Source: a beta proteobacterium AAP51 | GTDB taxonomy: Bacteria; Pseudomonadota; Gammaproteobacteria; Burkholderiales; Burkholderiaceae_C | Length of the DNA: 64,000 nt | Assembly (NCBI GenBank): GCA_001295905.1 | Contig: LJHT01000012.1 | Coordinates: forward strand, 1-64,000 | Direction: 5' to 3' | In this document: positions 48,504 to 61,092 of the stretch, piece by piece | Numbering within the stretch: position 1 is the stretch's first letter | How the letters are laid out: every line of letters begins with the position of its first letter | Translations under genes and position numbers: made by a program | Notes under the pieces: generated by a model | Told to the model about the DNA's origin: nothing | Databases searched by the model: none | The model's input: only the letters and a program-made list of their open reading frames with translations

Positions 48504-49352
48504 ATGAACACCCAGCCTTCGCTGCGCGAAGCCCTGGCCCAGGCCGCCGCCGCGGGCGTGGAGCGCCTGGACGCCCAGCGCCTGCTGCAACACCTGCTGC
48601 AGCAAGGGCGGGCCTGGCTGCTGGCACATGACGACGAACCGCTCAGCACCACGCAAGCCGCAGCCTGGCACGCGTTGCTGGCCCGCCGCGCGGCAGGCGA
48701 ACCGCTGGCCTACCTGACCGGCGAGCGCGAATTCCACGGCCTGCCGCTGCAGGTGAACCCCGCCGTGCTGGTGCCCCGGCCCGACACCGAAACGCTGGTC
48801 GATTGGGCCCTCGAGCTGCTGGCCGGCCCCTGGGCCCAGACGCCCTGCCCGCAGGTGGCCGACCTGGGCACCGGCAGCGGCGCCATCGCGCTGGCCGTCA
48901 AGCAGGCCTGCCCGCGTGCCAGCGTGCGCGCCAGCGACTTGAGCCCTGCCGCACTGGCCATGGCGCGAGGCAATGGCCAGCGCCTGGCGCTGGAAGTCGA
49001 TTGGCTGGCGGGCCCCTGGTGGCAGCCTTACGGCCCGCCAGCCCTGCATCTGGCGCTGTCGAACCCGCCCTACATCGAGGCCGGCGACCCCCACCTGCCT
49101 GCCCTGCGCCATGAGCCGTTGTCGGCCCTGGTGCCGCCCGGCGGCGACGGTCTGGCCGCGCTGCGAGAGATCATCCAGGGCGCACCGCCCCACCTGGCCG
49201 CGGGCGGCTGGCTGCTGCTGGAACACGGCCACGACCAGGCCGATGCCGTGGCCGCGCTGCTGCGCCAGCGCGGCTTTGCCCAGGTGCAGCACCAGCGGGA
49301 CCTGGGCGGCCACCGCCGCTGCACTGGCGGGTGCTGGCCAGACGCAACCTGA
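48504..49352 (+). CDS. prmC: Peptide chain release factor N5-glutamine methyltransferase
   Basis: A 282-residue SAM-dependent methyltransferase. An N-terminal helical domain is followed by VLVPRPDTETLVDWAL, the SAM loop VADLGTGSGAIALAV, and the glutamine-binding N187-PPY (LSNPPYIEAGDPHL). It methylates the GGQ glutamine of RF1 and RF2. The C-terminus ends LGGHRRCTGGCWPDAT instead of the usual GxxRxxxGR(Y/W). ATG at 48504 follows a weak ribosome site. Confidence 0.93.
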   Translation: MNTQPSLREALAQAAAAGVERLDAQRLLQHLLQQGRAWLLAHDDEPLSTTQAAAWHALLARRAAGEPLAYLTGEREFHGLPLQVNPAVLVPRPDTETLVDWALELLAGPWAQTPCPQVADLGTGSGAIALAVKQACPRASVRASDLSPAALAMARGNGQRLALEVDWLAGPWWQPYGPPALHLALSNPPYIEAGDPHLPALRHEPLSALVPPGGDGLAALREIIQGAPPHLAAGGWLLLEHGHDQADAVAALLRQRGFAQVQHQRDLGGHRRCTGGCWPDAT

Positions 49353-49490
49353 AGTAAGCGCCCGCGAAAGTGGCACTTTGCACACGGCCCGGCGCTTTGC
49401 AGCATGCGGGGCGCGGCCTAGGATGGGCCCCGTGCCTCGGTGGCGGGCTTCCTTTCGGCAAGCCCACCGCAGGCCCTGCAGGAGCGAGCG

Positions 49491-50117
49491 ATGACCCCTT
49501 TGGCCCCCGCCCCCAGCACCCGCCGACGTCTGGCTCCCGCCCTGGCACGCGTTGCTGCGCGCGCCCTGGCGGTCGCCTTCGCCGCCGCAGCCAACGTGGC
49601 CGCCGCGCAAGACGGCCTCAGCCTGAAGCCCTCACCACCCGCTGAGCAGAAGCTGCAGCTGGGCCCGGTCCAGCTGGGCCTGCTGGTCAGCTTGCCCGGC
49701 AGCAGCCCCCGTGCGCAGTTGTTCGGCGACTACTACCTCACCGGCCCCGGCTTCGGCCAGGGCGACATCGCCGGTGGCCTGCGCCTGACCAGTGGCCTGG
49801 CCATCGGCCCGCGCCGCGCCACGCAGGGCCTGCCGCCCGTGCGCCTGGGCGAAGGGCTGCGCAGCGCACCCGGCCTGCAGCTGGGCCCCGACCCGGAAAG
49901 CAACCGCGTGGCGCTGCCCTACCTGGGGTTGGGCTACACCAGCCTTTCGGCCCGCGAGGGCTGGGGTTTCAGCGCCGACATCGGCCTGGGCGGCCTGGCG
50001 CCAGGCGAGCGGCTGCGCCTGGGCCGCAGCAACCCGACGGCGGCACAGGTGGAAAACGTGCTCAACGCGCTGCGCCTGGCCCCGGTGCTGCAGCTGGGCG
50101 TGTCTTACGCCTTCTGA
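49491..50117 (+). CDS. Putative outer-membrane beta-barrel protein
   Basis: A 208-residue protein. A signal peptide with a long basic start (MTPLAPAPSTRRRLAPALARVAARALAVAFAAAANVAAAQ) is followed by Gly-rich alternating segments (LFGDYYLTGPGFGQGDIAGGLRLTSGLAIG; VALPYLGLGYTSLSAREGWGFSADIGLGGL). The last residues LQLGVSYAF end in phenylalanine, the Bam recognition signature of outer-membrane barrels. This suggests a small barrel of about eight strands, with an OmpW-like look but no firm family. GGAG 6 bp before ATG 49491 fixes the start. It stands alone between prmC and grxD; the 138-bp gap before it is featureless. Confidence 0.75.
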   Translation: MTPLAPAPSTRRRLAPALARVAARALAVAFAAAANVAAAQDGLSLKPSPPAEQKLQLGPVQLGLLVSLPGSSPRAQLFGDYYLTGPGFGQGDIAGGLRLTSGLAIGPRRATQGLPPVRLGEGLRSAPGLQLGPDPESNRVALPYLGLGYTSLSAREGWGFSADIGLGGLAPGERLRLGRSNPTAAQVENVLNALRLAPVLQLGVSYAF

Positions 50118-50229
50118 GCGCCAAGGCGGCAGGGCATGGGCCAGGCTGCGGCTGGGTGCCCTCGCGCCCGGTAGGCGGCCCCTTTCGCGGGTACAGTGTC
50201 GGCCTGTTCCAGCTGCCTACTTCCCGACC

Positions 50230-50541
50230 ATGAGCAACGTGCAAGAGCGTATCGACCAACTGGTGAAGGGCCACCGCGTGGTGCTCTTCATGAAGGGCAC
50301 GGCCCAGTTCCCGATGTGCGGCTTTTCCGGCCGCGCCATCCAGGTGCTGAAGGCCGCCGGCGCGCCCGAGCTGACCACCTTCAACGTGCTGGAAGACGAA
50401 GAAGTGCGCCAGGGCATCAAGGACTACGCGCAGTGGCCCACCATCCCGCAGCTCTACATCGACGGTGAATTCGTCGGCGGCTCGGACATCATGATGGAGA
50501 TGTACCAGTCGGGCGAACTGCAGCAGCTGCTGAACAAGTAG
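50230..50541 (+). CDS. grxD: Monothiol glutaredoxin (Grx4 type)
   Basis: A 103-residue CGFS-type glutaredoxin. The active site is C30-GFS (KGTAQFPMCGFSGRAIQVL), and the glutathione-binding block is WPTIPQLYIDGEFVGGSDIMMEMYQSGEL. These proteins carry bridging [2Fe-2S] clusters between BolA-type partners and target proteins instead of reducing disulfides. ATG at 50230. It converges on the lytic transglycosylase gene. Confidence 0.96.
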   Translation: MSNVQERIDQLVKGHRVVLFMKGTAQFPMCGFSGRAIQVLKAAGAPELTTFNVLEDEEVRQGIKDYAQWPTIPQLYIDGEFVGGSDIMMEMYQSGELQQLLNK

Positions 50542-50559
50542 GCCCCGGCGCCAGCCGGC

Positions 50560-51183
50560 TCAGACGGCCGTGGCCACCTGCCACTGGCGGCGGGCACCGA
50601 ACACCAGGTTCGGATATTCGGCGCGGCCGCGGCTGCCGTTGTAGCGGCCCAGGGCGAGGAAGAGGTCGCCCTTCTCGCGCTGCAGGTAGTGGCGCAGGAT
50701 GGTGCAGCCGAAGCGCAGGTTGGTCTGCAGGTGGAAGAGGCGGCTCGCGTCGCCATCGCCTATCAGCCGCGCCCAGAAAGGCATCACCTGCATGTAGCCG
50801 CGTGCGCCAGCGCTGCTGATGGCGTACTTGCGAAAGCCGCTTTCCACCTGCACCAGGCCCAGGATCAGGGCCGTTTCCAGGCCGGCGCGGCGGCTTTCGT
50901 ACCACAGCGTTTCCAGGAACTCCACGCGCGTGTGGTGCTCGGCCTTGCGGCGCTTGAGGCGCTCACTCGCGGCGCCCAGCCAGCGCAGGTAGGCCAGCCG
51001 TGCTTCCATGGTGTCGAAGCTGGGTTTGGGCGGCGCGGCTTCGGCGACGGCGGCCGACAAGGCCGTGCGCACCGAATCGGCCAGCGGCTCTTCCAGCTGG
51101 GCACCGGCCCGGGCGGGCGCAGGGGCCCAGAGCGCGGGCGCGCCCAGGCCTGCGACGAGCAGCGCACGCCGCGCGAGCGTCAT
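50560..51183 (-). CDS. Lytic transglycosylase, SLT domain
   Basis: A 207-residue secreted murein-degrading enzyme. The signal peptide ([27 protein letters not shown]) contains twin Arg only once, so Sec export is likely. The goose-lysozyme-like domain (~95-205) has catalytic E114 in [30 protein letters not shown] and a later [14 protein letters not shown]. It cleaves the MurNAc-GlcNAc bond to leave 1,6-anhydro ends. Its ATG overlaps the proS stop by 4 bp, a coupling between unrelated functions. Confidence 0.92.
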   Translation of the reverse strand: MTLARRALLVAGLGAPALWAPAPARAGAQLEEPLADSVRTALSAAVAEAAPPKPSFDTMEARLAYLRWLGAASERLKRRKAEHHTRVEFLETLWYESRRAGLETALILGLVQVESGFRKYAISSAGARGYMQVMPFWARLIGDGDASRLFHLQTNLRFGCTILRHYLQREKGDLFLALGRYNGSRGRAEYPNLVFGARRQWQVATAV

Positions 51184-52940
51184 GCGCCCAGACGCTCCTT
51201 CACGCGCGCGGTCACCTCGGCCAGCGGCACCACGTCGGCTGCGGCATCACGCCGGCCCTGCATCTCCACCGTGCCGGCCTTCAGGCCCCGGTCGGACAGG
51301 ACCACGCGCAAGGGCACGCCGATCAGTTCCCAGTCTGCGAACATGGCGCCGGGGCGCTCGCCGCGGTCGTCCAGCACCACGTCGATGCCCTGGGCGACCA
51401 GCGCATCATGCAGGCGGTCGGCCTCGGCCTGCACTTCCGGGCTGCGGTCGTAGCCGATGGGGCAGATCACCACGGCGAACGGCGCAATCGCTGCCGGCCA
51501 GACCATGCCGCGCTCGTCATGGTTCTGCTCGATGGCGGCGCCCAGGATGCGGGTGACGCCGATGCCGTAGCAGCCCATCTCGAAGGGCTGCGCCTTGCCG
51601 TTTTCGTCGAGGAACTGCGCCTTCATCGGCGTGCTGTATTTCTTGGTGCCGAGGTAGAACACGTGGCCCACCTCGATGCCGCGCTGGATGGCCAAAACAC
51701 CCTGGCCATCGGGGCTGGGGTCGCCGGCCACGACGTTGCGGATGTCAGCCACGAGTTCGGGCTCGGGCAGGTCGCGGCCCCAGTTCACGCCGGTGTAGTG
51801 GAAGTCGGCTTCGTTGGCGCCGCACACGAAGTCGGCCATGTTCGCCACCGTGCGGTCGGCCACCACCTTCACCGGCTTTTTCAGACCTTCCTTCGTGAAG
51901 ATGGGGCCCAGGTAACCCGGCTTGCAGCCGAAGTGATCTTCGATCTCCGCCACGGTGGCGAAGCGGAAACCATCCTTCAGGCCTGGCACCTTGCCGGTCT
52001 TCACTTCGTTCAGGTCGTGGTCGCCGCGCACCAGCAAAAGCCACACCGTGGTCTTGGCGATGTCGCCGTTCTCGGCCAGCTCGTCGGTGGCCAGCACCAG
52101 GCTCTTCACGGTGCGCTGCAGCGGCAGGCCCAGCAGCGTGGCCACGTCGGCGCAGGTGCTCTTGCCGGGCGTGGGCGTCTTGGCCAGGATCTGGGCCGGT
52201 GCCGCCCGCACGGCCAGCAGGGGCAGGGCCTCGGCCAGCTCGATGTTGGCGGCGTAGTCGCTGGTGAGGCAGTAGACGATGGCGTCCTCGCCGGTGTCGG
52301 CGATGACCTGGAACTCGTGCGAGGCGTCGCCGCCGATGGCGCCAGTGTCGGCGGCCACGGCGCGGTACTGCAGGCCGAAGCGGTCGAAGATGCGCTTGTA
52401 GGCGTCGAACATGGTCTGGTAGCTCTTCAGCGCACCGGCCTTGTCGCGGTCGAAGGAATAGGCGTCCTTCATCGTGAACTCGCGGCCGCGCATCACGCCG
52501 AAGCGCGGGCGGCGCTCGTCGCGGAACTTCGTCTGGATATGGAAGAAGTTGCGCGGCAGCTGCTTGTAGCTGCGCAGCTCTTGCCGCGCGATGTCGGTGA
52601 TGACCTCTTCGCTGGTGGGCTGGATGATGAAGTCACGCTCATGGCGGTCTTTCACGCGCATGAGCTCGGGGCCGTAGGCCTGGAAGCGGCCGGTTTCCTG
52701 CCACAGCTCTGCGGGCTGCACCACGGGCATCAGCAGTTCCACGGCACCGGCGCGCACCATCTCTTCGCGGATGATGCCTTCCACCTTGCGGATGACCCGC
52801 AGCCCCAGCGGCATGTAGTTGTAGATGCCGGCGCCCAGGCGCTTGATGAAACCCGCGCGCATCATCAGCTTGTGGCTCACGACCTCGGCGTCGGCGGGTG
52901 CTTCTTTCTGCGTGGAGATGAAGGTGGCGGTGGCTTTCAT
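51180..52940 (-). CDS. proS: Prolyl-tRNA synthetase (bacterial type)
   Basis: A 586-residue class II synthetase. Motif 1 region [26 protein letters not shown], motif 2 [25 protein letters not shown] and motif 3 [24 protein letters not shown] are present. The YbaK-like editing insert (~225-390) hydrolyses mischarged Ala-tRNA-Pro. The C-terminal anticodon domain follows. ATG at 52940, divergent from rppH. Confidence 0.97.
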   Translation of the reverse strand: MKATATFISTQKEAPADAEVVSHKLMMRAGFIKRLGAGIYNYMPLGLRVIRKVEGIIREEMVRAGAVELLMPVVQPAELWQETGRFQAYGPELMRVKDRHERDFIIQPTSEEVITDIARQELRSYKQLPRNFFHIQTKFRDERRPRFGVMRGREFTMKDAYSFDRDKAGALKSYQTMFDAYKRIFDRFGLQYRAVAADTGAIGGDASHEFQVIADTGEDAIVYCLTSDYAANIELAEALPLLAVRAAPAQILAKTPTPGKSTCADVATLLGLPLQRTVKSLVLATDELAENGDIAKTTVWLLLVRGDHDLNEVKTGKVPGLKDGFRFATVAEIEDHFGCKPGYLGPIFTKEGLKKPVKVVADRTVANMADFVCGANEADFHYTGVNWGRDLPEPELVADIRNVVAGDPSPDGQGVLAIQRGIEVGHVFYLGTKKYSTPMKAQFLDENGKAQPFEMGCYGIGVTRILGAAIEQNHDERGMVWPAAIAPFAVVICPIGYDRSPEVQAEADRLHDALVAQGIDVVLDDRGERPGAMFADWELIGVPLRVVLSDRGLKAGTVEMQGRRDAAADVVPLAEVTARVKERLGA

Positions 52941-53102
52941 GGGGGCAGGTACAGCTGGGCAGTTCGGTGTTTTTCGGGCACCGCCGCCGCTGACGCCCAG
53001 CCCCCGAACGGCCCCACTTGACGCATGCGGGTTAGCGAGGGTTCGCGTGCTGCACAGCGCCGGTGCAATAATGAAAAAGAGTCACAAATTCGGGGTCTGA
53101 TT

Positions 53103-53741
53103 ATGCTCGACCGGGAAGGCTTCAGGCCCAACGTCGGCATCATCCTGCTGAACCCCAGGAATCAGGTTTTCTGGGGCAAGCGGCTGCGCACGCACTCGTG
53201 GCAGTTTCCGCAGGGCGGCATCAAGTACGGCGAGTCGCCCGAGCAGGCGATGTTCAGGGAACTGCACGAGGAAGTCGGGCTGATGCCTGAGCACGTGCAG
53301 ATTCTGGCCCGCACCCGCGACTGGCTGCGCTACGAAGTGCCCGAGCACTTCATCCGCAAGGACGCGCGCGGTCACTACCGCGGCCAGAAGCAGATCTGGT
53401 TCCTGCTGCGCCTGCTGGGCCACGACAGCGACCTCAACCTGCGTGCCACCGACCACCCCGAGTTCGACGCCTGGCGCTGGAACGACTACTGGGTGCCGCT
53501 GGAACTGGTGATCGAGTTCAAGCGTGGCGTCTACGAAATGGCGCTCACGGAACTGGCGCGCTACCTGCCGCGCGCCCAGAACCACCACAACCGCTACCTG
53601 CGTACCGGGCTGCGAGGCCCGCGTCACGAAGCCGAACCAACCGGCCCGGGTGGGCCTGCGGGGCCTGTTGCCGAGAAGCCCAGCGAACTCGGCCAGTTGC
53701 ACAGCCTGAACCCCAACGGGCCGGTGGCTGACGCCAGCTGA
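53103..53741 (+). CDS. rppH: RNA pyrophosphohydrolase
   Basis: A 212-residue Nudix hydrolase. The Nudix box [23 protein letters not shown] covers residues 38-60. The flanking [17 protein letters not shown] and YQIW-like [11 protein letters not shown] match RppH, which removes 5' pyrophosphate from mRNA to start decay. The C-terminal ~50 residues ([27 protein letters not shown]) form a Pro/Gly-rich tail beyond the E. coli length. ATG at 53103 is canonical. The upstream 162-bp divergent region contains AATAAT (53067-53072), a possible -10. Confidence 0.95.
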   Translation: MLDREGFRPNVGIILLNPRNQVFWGKRLRTHSWQFPQGGIKYGESPEQAMFRELHEEVGLMPEHVQILARTRDWLRYEVPEHFIRKDARGHYRGQKQIWFLLRLLGHDSDLNLRATDHPEFDAWRWNDYWVPLELVIEFKRGVYEMALTELARYLPRAQNHHNRYLRTGLRGPRHEAEPTGPGGPAGPVAEKPSELGQLHSLNPNGPVADAS

Positions 53742-53789
53742 GCCCCGAAACGGGCTTAACGCGGGCGCTGGTCCGTTCAACGCAGGCTG

Positions 53790-56374
<2,585 letters not shown>

Positions 56375-56386
56375 GGTGCTTGCCCC

Positions 56387-56698
56387 TTAGCCGTTGATCG
56401 AGCTGATCTGCAGCTCGGTGAAGGTTTGGCGGTGACCGCCGTGCTTCTGGTAATGCTTGCGGCGGCGCATCTTGAAGATGCGCACCTTGTCGTGCTTGCC
56501 CTGCGCCAACACCGTGGCCGTGACAGAGGCACCCGCGACCCAGGGAGCTCCAACCTTCAGGTCCGCGCCGCTACCCACGGCCAGCACCTGATCGATCACA
56601 ACTTCCTGGCCCACGTCCGCAGCAATCTGTTCTACCTTGATCTTCTCGCCGGCAGCAACCTTGTATTGCTTGCCACCGGTTTTTATGACCGCGTACAT
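56387..56698 (-). CDS. rplU: 50S ribosomal protein L21
   Basis: A 103-residue protein, normal length: [25 protein letters not shown] ... ending [31 protein letters not shown] at 56698. A longer in-frame reading upstream extends through the promoter and is rejected. Confidence 0.98.
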   Translation of the reverse strand: MYAVIKTGGKQYKVAAGEKIKVEQIAADVGQEVVIDQVLAVGSGADLKVGAPWVAGASVTATVLAQGKHDKVRIFKMRRRKHYQKHGGHRQTFTELQISSING

Positions 56699-56792
56699 GT
56701 GGAGACCTTTCGAAGTAACCCTGCTTCTGGCCGAAAGCGCATTGCCGAGGAAGACCCTCACCCGCACCCCCGCACACTGCGCAGAGCCTTTG

Positions 56793-56801
56793 AGTATAGC
56801 A
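56793..56801 (-). promoter_or_regulatory. Extended -10 promoter of rplU-rpmA
   Basis: On the minus strand TGCTATACT is an extended -10 (TGn plus TATAAT-like) about 95 bp before the rplU start. A TTGACT lies only 11 bp upstream, too close for a normal -35, so the extended -10 probably carries the activity. Confidence 0.65.
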
Positions 56802-56850
56802 TGCGGCGGAGTCAACGCCTTGTTGTCGCAGGCGCCAAGCGACCCGTTCC

Positions 56851-56856
56851 TATAAT
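56851..56856 (+). promoter_or_regulatory. -10 element next to the ispB start
   Basis: A perfect TATAAT ends 8 bases before the ispB GTG. Transcription starting at the usual distance would leave a 5' leader of 0-2 bases, so the mRNA is probably leaderless. No strong -35 at 16-18 bp is seen. Confidence 0.6.
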
Positions 56857-56864
56857 TGTCGACC

Positions 56865-57848
56865 GTGCTCGAAACCACCGTTCCCCCGCCTGCTGCTGCA
56901 GACCCGTCTGCAGCAGCCATGCTGCGTGTGGACGAAGTGATACGGGAGCGCCTGCGCTCTCGCGTGGCGCTGATCGACCAGATCGCGGGCTACATCGTCG
57001 GCGCGGGCGGAAAGCGCATCCGGCCCCGCCTGGTGCTGCTGTTCGCCGAAGCGCTCGGATTCGACGGCCCGGAACGGTATGAATTGGCAGCCATCGTGGA
57101 ATTCATCCACACCGCAACGCTGCTGCATGACGACGTGGTGGACGAGTCTGCTCTGCGTCGAGGCCGCGCCACGGCCAACGCGATGTTCGGCAACGCCGCC
57201 AGCGTGCTGGTGGGTGACTTCCTGTACTCGCGCGCTTTCCAGATGATGGTGGGCGTGAACCGCATGCGCGTGCTCGACGTGCTGGCCGACGCCACCAACG
57301 TCATTGCCGAAGGCGAAGTGCTGCAGCTCATGAACATGCACGACCCCGACCTGGCCGTGCGCGACTACCTGCAGGTCATCCGCTTCAAGACCGCCAAGCT
57401 GTTCGAAGCCAGCGCGCGGCTGGGGGCGGTTCTGGCGGACGCCAGCCCTGCCGTCGAAGAGGCTTGCGCCAGCTACGGGCGCTCGCTGGGCACCGCGTTC
57501 CAGTTGGTGGATGACCTGCTCGACTACGAAGGCAACAGCGACGAACTCGGCAAGAACGTCGGTGACGACCTCCGCGAAGGCAAACCGACGCTGCCCCTGT
57601 TGATCGCGATGGAGCGCTCGACAGAGGCCGAAAAGGCGCTCATACGGCACGCCATCGAACATGGTGAACTCGAAAAGCTGCCTGAAATCTTGACCATCGT
57701 GCGCCGCACGGGCGCCTTGGAAGCCACCCGCGACAGCGCTCGTGCCGAAGCCGAGATCGCTCAGGCGGCACTTGCTGCGCTGCCCGCATCGGCGGCCCGC
57801 GAAGCTCTGCTAGACTTATGTGTTCGATCGGTTCACAGGTCATCTTGA
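56865..57848 (+). CDS. ispB: Octaprenyl diphosphate synthase (polyprenyl synthetase)
   Basis: A 327-residue trans-prenyltransferase for the ubiquinone side chain. The first aspartate motif is [15 protein letters not shown] and the second is [10 protein letters not shown], with GGKRIRPRL near the N-terminus. Start: GTG at 56865 follows a perfect -10 box; TTG at 56856 overlaps that box and is less likely. It diverges from rplU, as usual in this group, and is followed by tRNA-Pro. Confidence 0.93.
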   Translation: MLETTVPPPAAADPSAAAMLRVDEVIRERLRSRVALIDQIAGYIVGAGGKRIRPRLVLLFAEALGFDGPERYELAAIVEFIHTATLLHDDVVDESALRRGRATANAMFGNAASVLVGDFLYSRAFQMMVGVNRMRVLDVLADATNVIAEGEVLQLMNMHDPDLAVRDYLQVIRFKTAKLFEASARLGAVLADASPAVEEACASYGRSLGTAFQLVDDLLDYEGNSDELGKNVGDDLREGKPTLPLLIAMERSTEAEKALIRHAIEHGELEKLPEILTIVRRTGALEATRDSARAEAEIAQAALAALPASAAREALLDLCVRSVHRSS

Positions 57849-57914
57849 TGGCCCTTCGACGCACCACCTAAGGCCAGCGCACTCCTTGCGCTGTGTCGGT
57901 AGCGTCAACCGCAT

Positions 57915-57991
57915 CGGGGTGTAGCTTAGCCTGGTAGAGCGCTACGTTCGGGACGTAGAGGCCGGAGGTTCGAATCCTCTCACCCCGACCA
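57915..57991 (+). tRNA. tRNA-Pro (CGG anticodon)
   Basis: A 77-base cloverleaf with encoded CCA. The acceptor CGGGGTG pairs with CACCCCG. The anticodon stem CTACG/CGTAG encloses loop TTCGGGA, anticodon CGG. The T-loop is TTCGAAT. It lies 66 bp after ispB. No separate strong promoter is obvious, so it may be cut from the ispB transcript; a small hairpin (AGCGCA/TGCGCT near 57880) stands between them. Confidence 0.95.
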
Positions 57992-58103
57992 GAACTTCTG
58001 TCGTTGCCTCGCACCTTGGTGTGCTGACCGGCGACCCCTTCGTTTACACCTGGGGATAGTTCGGCGATGATCCAGCGGATGTCCAGCCCACCACCTGCAT
58101 GCA

Positions 58104-59828
58104 ATGGCCGCTGAAACCGCCATTGAACCCCCGCCGTCCTCTCTGTCTGGCGTGGCCCGAGTGCTGGTCAATGCGGGCAAGATGTCGGCGAAAGCCGCCG
58201 AAGAAGTCACGAAGTCGGCGCGTGAGCGCAAAGCCACGTTCGTTTCAGCGCTGATAGGCGGCGGATCGATCAAGTCCGAAGATCTTGCGCACACGTTGTC
58301 AACGGCGTTGGCGCTGCCCTTGATCGACCTGAACGCGATCGACATCCAGAAGCTGCCGCGCAGCATCGTCGACCCCAAGATCGCCAGCCAGTATCAGCTG
58401 ATGGTGCTCGGCAAGCGCGGGAACCGCCTCTTCATCGGCGCCGCCGACCCTACCGACCAGGAAGCGGCCGAGCGCATCAAGTTCGCCACCCAACTGACGC
58501 CGGAATGGGTGATCGTCGAATACGACAAGCTGCTCAAGCAGTTGGAGACACAAGGCGCCAGTGCCAACGAGCAGCTGGAATCGCTGGCCAGCTCCGATTT
58601 CGACTTCGACGTCACCGACGAAGACCCGGCCGCCACCGAGACCACCGAGGTCGCGACCGATGTCGAAGACGCGCCCGTCGTGCGCTTTCTGCAGAAGATG
58701 CTGATCGACGCCATCAACATGCGCGCGTCTGACCTGCACTTCGAGCCCTACGAGTACACCTACCGCGTGCGCTTCCGCATCGACGGCGAGTTGCGCGAGA
58801 TCACGCAGCCGCCCGTGGCCATCAAGGAAAAGCTCGCCTCCCGCATCAAGGTGATCTCGCGCATGGACATCGCCGAGAAGCGCGTGCCGCAAGACGGGCG
58901 CATGAAGCTGAAGTTCGGCAGCAAGGCGATCGATTTCCGCGTCAGCACACTGCCCACACTGTTCGGCGAGAAGGTCGTGATCCGTATCCTCGACCCGTCG
59001 AGCGCCAAGCTGGGCATCGAGGCGCTGGGCTACGAAAAGATCGAGAAAGACCGCCTGATGGCCTGCATCAGCAGGCCCTACGGCATGATCCTGGTCACCG
59101 GGCCCACCGGCAGCGGCAAGACCGTGTCGCTGTACACCTGCCTGAACATCCTGAACCAGCCCGGCGTGAACATCGCCACCGTGGAAGACCCGGCGGAAAT
59201 CAACCTGCCAGGCATCAACCAGGTGAACGTGAACGACCGCGCCGGCCTCACGTTCGCGGCGGCGCTGAAGTCCTTCCTGCGGCAGGATCCCGACATCATC
59301 ATGGTCGGCGAAATCCGCGACCTGGAGACGGCCGACATCGCCATCAAGGCCGCACAGACCGGCCACATGGTGATGAGCACCCTGCACACCAACGATGCGC
59401 CCACCACGCTGACACGGCTGTTGAACATGGGTGTGGCGCCCTTCAACATCGCCTCCAGCGTACTGCTCATCACCGCACAGCGGCTGGCACGCAAGCTCTG
59501 CGAAAACTGCAAGAAGCCGGCCGATTACCCGCGTGAATCCCTGCTGAAGGCAGGCTTCAAACCCGAAGACCTGGACGGCAACTGGAAGCCTTACCGAGCC
59601 GTCGGCTGTTCGATGTGCAACAACGGTTACAAAGGCCGGGTCGGTATCTACCAGGTGATGCCGATAACGGAGGCGATACAACGCATCATCCTGTCGGAGG
59701 GCACTGCGCTGGACATCGCCAAGCAGGCCGAAGCCGAAGGGGTGCGTGATCTGCGCCAATCGGGCCTGGTGAAGGTCCGCGTGGGCGTCACCACACTGGA
59801 AGAAGTCATCACCGTCACCAACGAGTGA
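58104..59828 (+). CDS. pilB: Type IV pilus assembly ATPase PilB
   Basis: A 574-residue GspE/PilB ATPase that drives pilus extension. An N-terminal MshEN-like/T2SSE-N region (~10-150; ALIGGGSIKSEDLAHTLSTALALPLIDL) is followed by the motor: Walker A G333-PTGSGKT340, Asp box DPDIIMVGEIRDLETADIAIKAAQTGHMVMSTLHTNDAP, and the zinc-type cysteines CENCKKPAD and GCSMCNNGYKGR. Some MshEN domains bind c-di-GMP, of interest given the c-di-GMP enzymes here. pilC and pilD follow. Confidence 0.95.
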   Translation: MAAETAIEPPPSSLSGVARVLVNAGKMSAKAAEEVTKSARERKATFVSALIGGGSIKSEDLAHTLSTALALPLIDLNAIDIQKLPRSIVDPKIASQYQLMVLGKRGNRLFIGAADPTDQEAAERIKFATQLTPEWVIVEYDKLLKQLETQGASANEQLESLASSDFDFDVTDEDPAATETTEVATDVEDAPVVRFLQKMLIDAINMRASDLHFEPYEYTYRVRFRIDGELREITQPPVAIKEKLASRIKVISRMDIAEKRVPQDGRMKLKFGSKAIDFRVSTLPTLFGEKVVIRILDPSSAKLGIEALGYEKIEKDRLMACISRPYGMILVTGPTGSGKTVSLYTCLNILNQPGVNIATVEDPAEINLPGINQVNVNDRAGLTFAAALKSFLRQDPDIIMVGEIRDLETADIAIKAAQTGHMVMSTLHTNDAPTTLTRLLNMGVAPFNIASSVLLITAQRLARKLCENCKKPADYPRESLLKAGFKPEDLDGNWKPYRAVGCSMCNNGYKGRVGIYQVMPITEAIQRIILSEGTALDIAKQAEAEGVRDLRQSGLVKVRVGVTTLEEVITVTNE

Positions 59829-59867
59829 CGCCCCGCCACCCGCAACACCAGCCCCAGCCCAGCACAC

Positions 59868-61091
59868 ATGGCCACAGCAGCAGCAGCCGCCAAGGCGCCC
59901 AAGGAAGTCATCTTCGAGTGGGAAGGCAAGGACAGGAACGGCAAGTTCGTGCGCGGCGAGATGCGCGCCGGGGGTCAGTCCGTGGTCAACGCCAGCCTGC
60001 GGCGCCAGGGCATCCTGGTCAGCAAGGTCAAGCAACGCCGCAGCAGCGGTGGCAAGAGCATCAAGCAGAAGGACATCGCCATCTTCACGCGGCAGCTCGC
60101 GACGATGATGAAGGCCGGCGTGCCCCTGCTGCAGAGCTTCGACATCGTCGCACGCGGCAGCACCAACCCGCGCATGACCAAGCTGCTCAACGACATCCGT
60201 GGTGATGTCGAAACCGGCACCAGCCTCAGCTCGGCCTTCCGCAAACACCCACTGCACTTCGACGCGCTCTACTGCAACCTGGTGGAAGCGGGCGAGGCCG
60301 GCGGCATCCTGGAACAGCTGCTCGACCGCCTGGCCATCTACCAGGAAAAGACGATGGCCATCAAGAGCAAGATCAAGTCGGCCCTGATGTACCCCGTCGC
60401 GGTCATCGTGGTCGCCTTCATCGTGCTCACGGTGATCATGCTGTTCGTCATTCCGGCCTTCAAGGACGTGTTCAGTTCGTTTGGTGCCGACCTGCCCGGC
60501 CCGACCCTGTTCGTGATTGCTCTGTCAGAGTTCTTCGTCAAGTGGTGGTGGGCCATCTTCGGCCTCCTGGGCGGAGGCCTCTACTTCTTCTTCGAGAGCT
60601 GGAAACGCTCAGAGAAGATGCAGATGACGATGGACCGCCTGCTGTTGCGCGCACCCGTGTTCGGCGACCTGATCCTGAAGTCGGTCATCGCGCGCTGGAC
60701 GCGCACGCTGTCCACCATGTTCGCCGCTGGCGTGCCGCTGGTGGAAGCCCTGGACTCCGTGGGCGGTGCCTCGGGCAATGCGGTCTACGCGCAGGCCACC
60801 GAGCAGATCCAGAAAGACGTCTCCACCGGCTCGGCGCTCACCACGTCGATGACGACCACCGGCGTCTTCCCCACCATGGTCCTGCAGATGGCGGCCATCG
60901 GCGAGGAATCGGGCTCGCTCGACCACATGCTGAGCAAGTGCGCCGAGTTCTACGAGGACGAGGTCGACGAGATGGTCAAGGGCCTGTCCAGCCTGATGGA
61001 GCCCTTCATCATCGTGATCCTGGGCACGCTGATCGGCGGCATCGTGGTTTCGATGTACCTGCCCATCTTCAAGCTCGGCGCCGTGGTCTGA
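59868..61091 (+). CDS. pilC: Type IV pilus inner-membrane platform protein PilC
   Basis: A 407-residue GspF/PilC protein. Two homologous cytoplasmic helical bundles (IFTRQLATMMKAGVPLLQSFDIVARGSTNP; WTRTLSTMFAAGVPLVEALDSVGGASGN) are separated and closed by three membrane helices (~175-200, ~220-240, ~375-400). It couples PilB and PilT motors to pilin assembly. ATG at 59868, 39 bp after pilB. Confidence 0.96.
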   Translation: MATAAAAAKAPKEVIFEWEGKDRNGKFVRGEMRAGGQSVVNASLRRQGILVSKVKQRRSSGGKSIKQKDIAIFTRQLATMMKAGVPLLQSFDIVARGSTNPRMTKLLNDIRGDVETGTSLSSAFRKHPLHFDALYCNLVEAGEAGGILEQLLDRLAIYQEKTMAIKSKIKSALMYPVAVIVVAFIVLTVIMLFVIPAFKDVFSSFGADLPGPTLFVIALSEFFVKWWWAIFGLLGGGLYFFFESWKRSEKMQMTMDRLLLRAPVFGDLILKSVIARWTRTLSTMFAAGVPLVEALDSVGGASGNAVYAQATEQIQKDVSTGSALTTSMTTTGVFPTMVLQMAAIGEESGSLDHMLSKCAEFYEDEVDEMVKGLSSLMEPFIIVILGTLIGGIVVSMYLPIFKLGAVV

Positions 61092-61092
61092 C

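Noticed and set aside
53741-53756. Small hairpin after rppH as a terminator
   Set aside because: Only five base pairs and no T-run; too weak to call.
56810-56815. TTGACT as the -35 of rplU
   Set aside because: It is only 11 bp from the -10; the extended -10 explains the promoter better.
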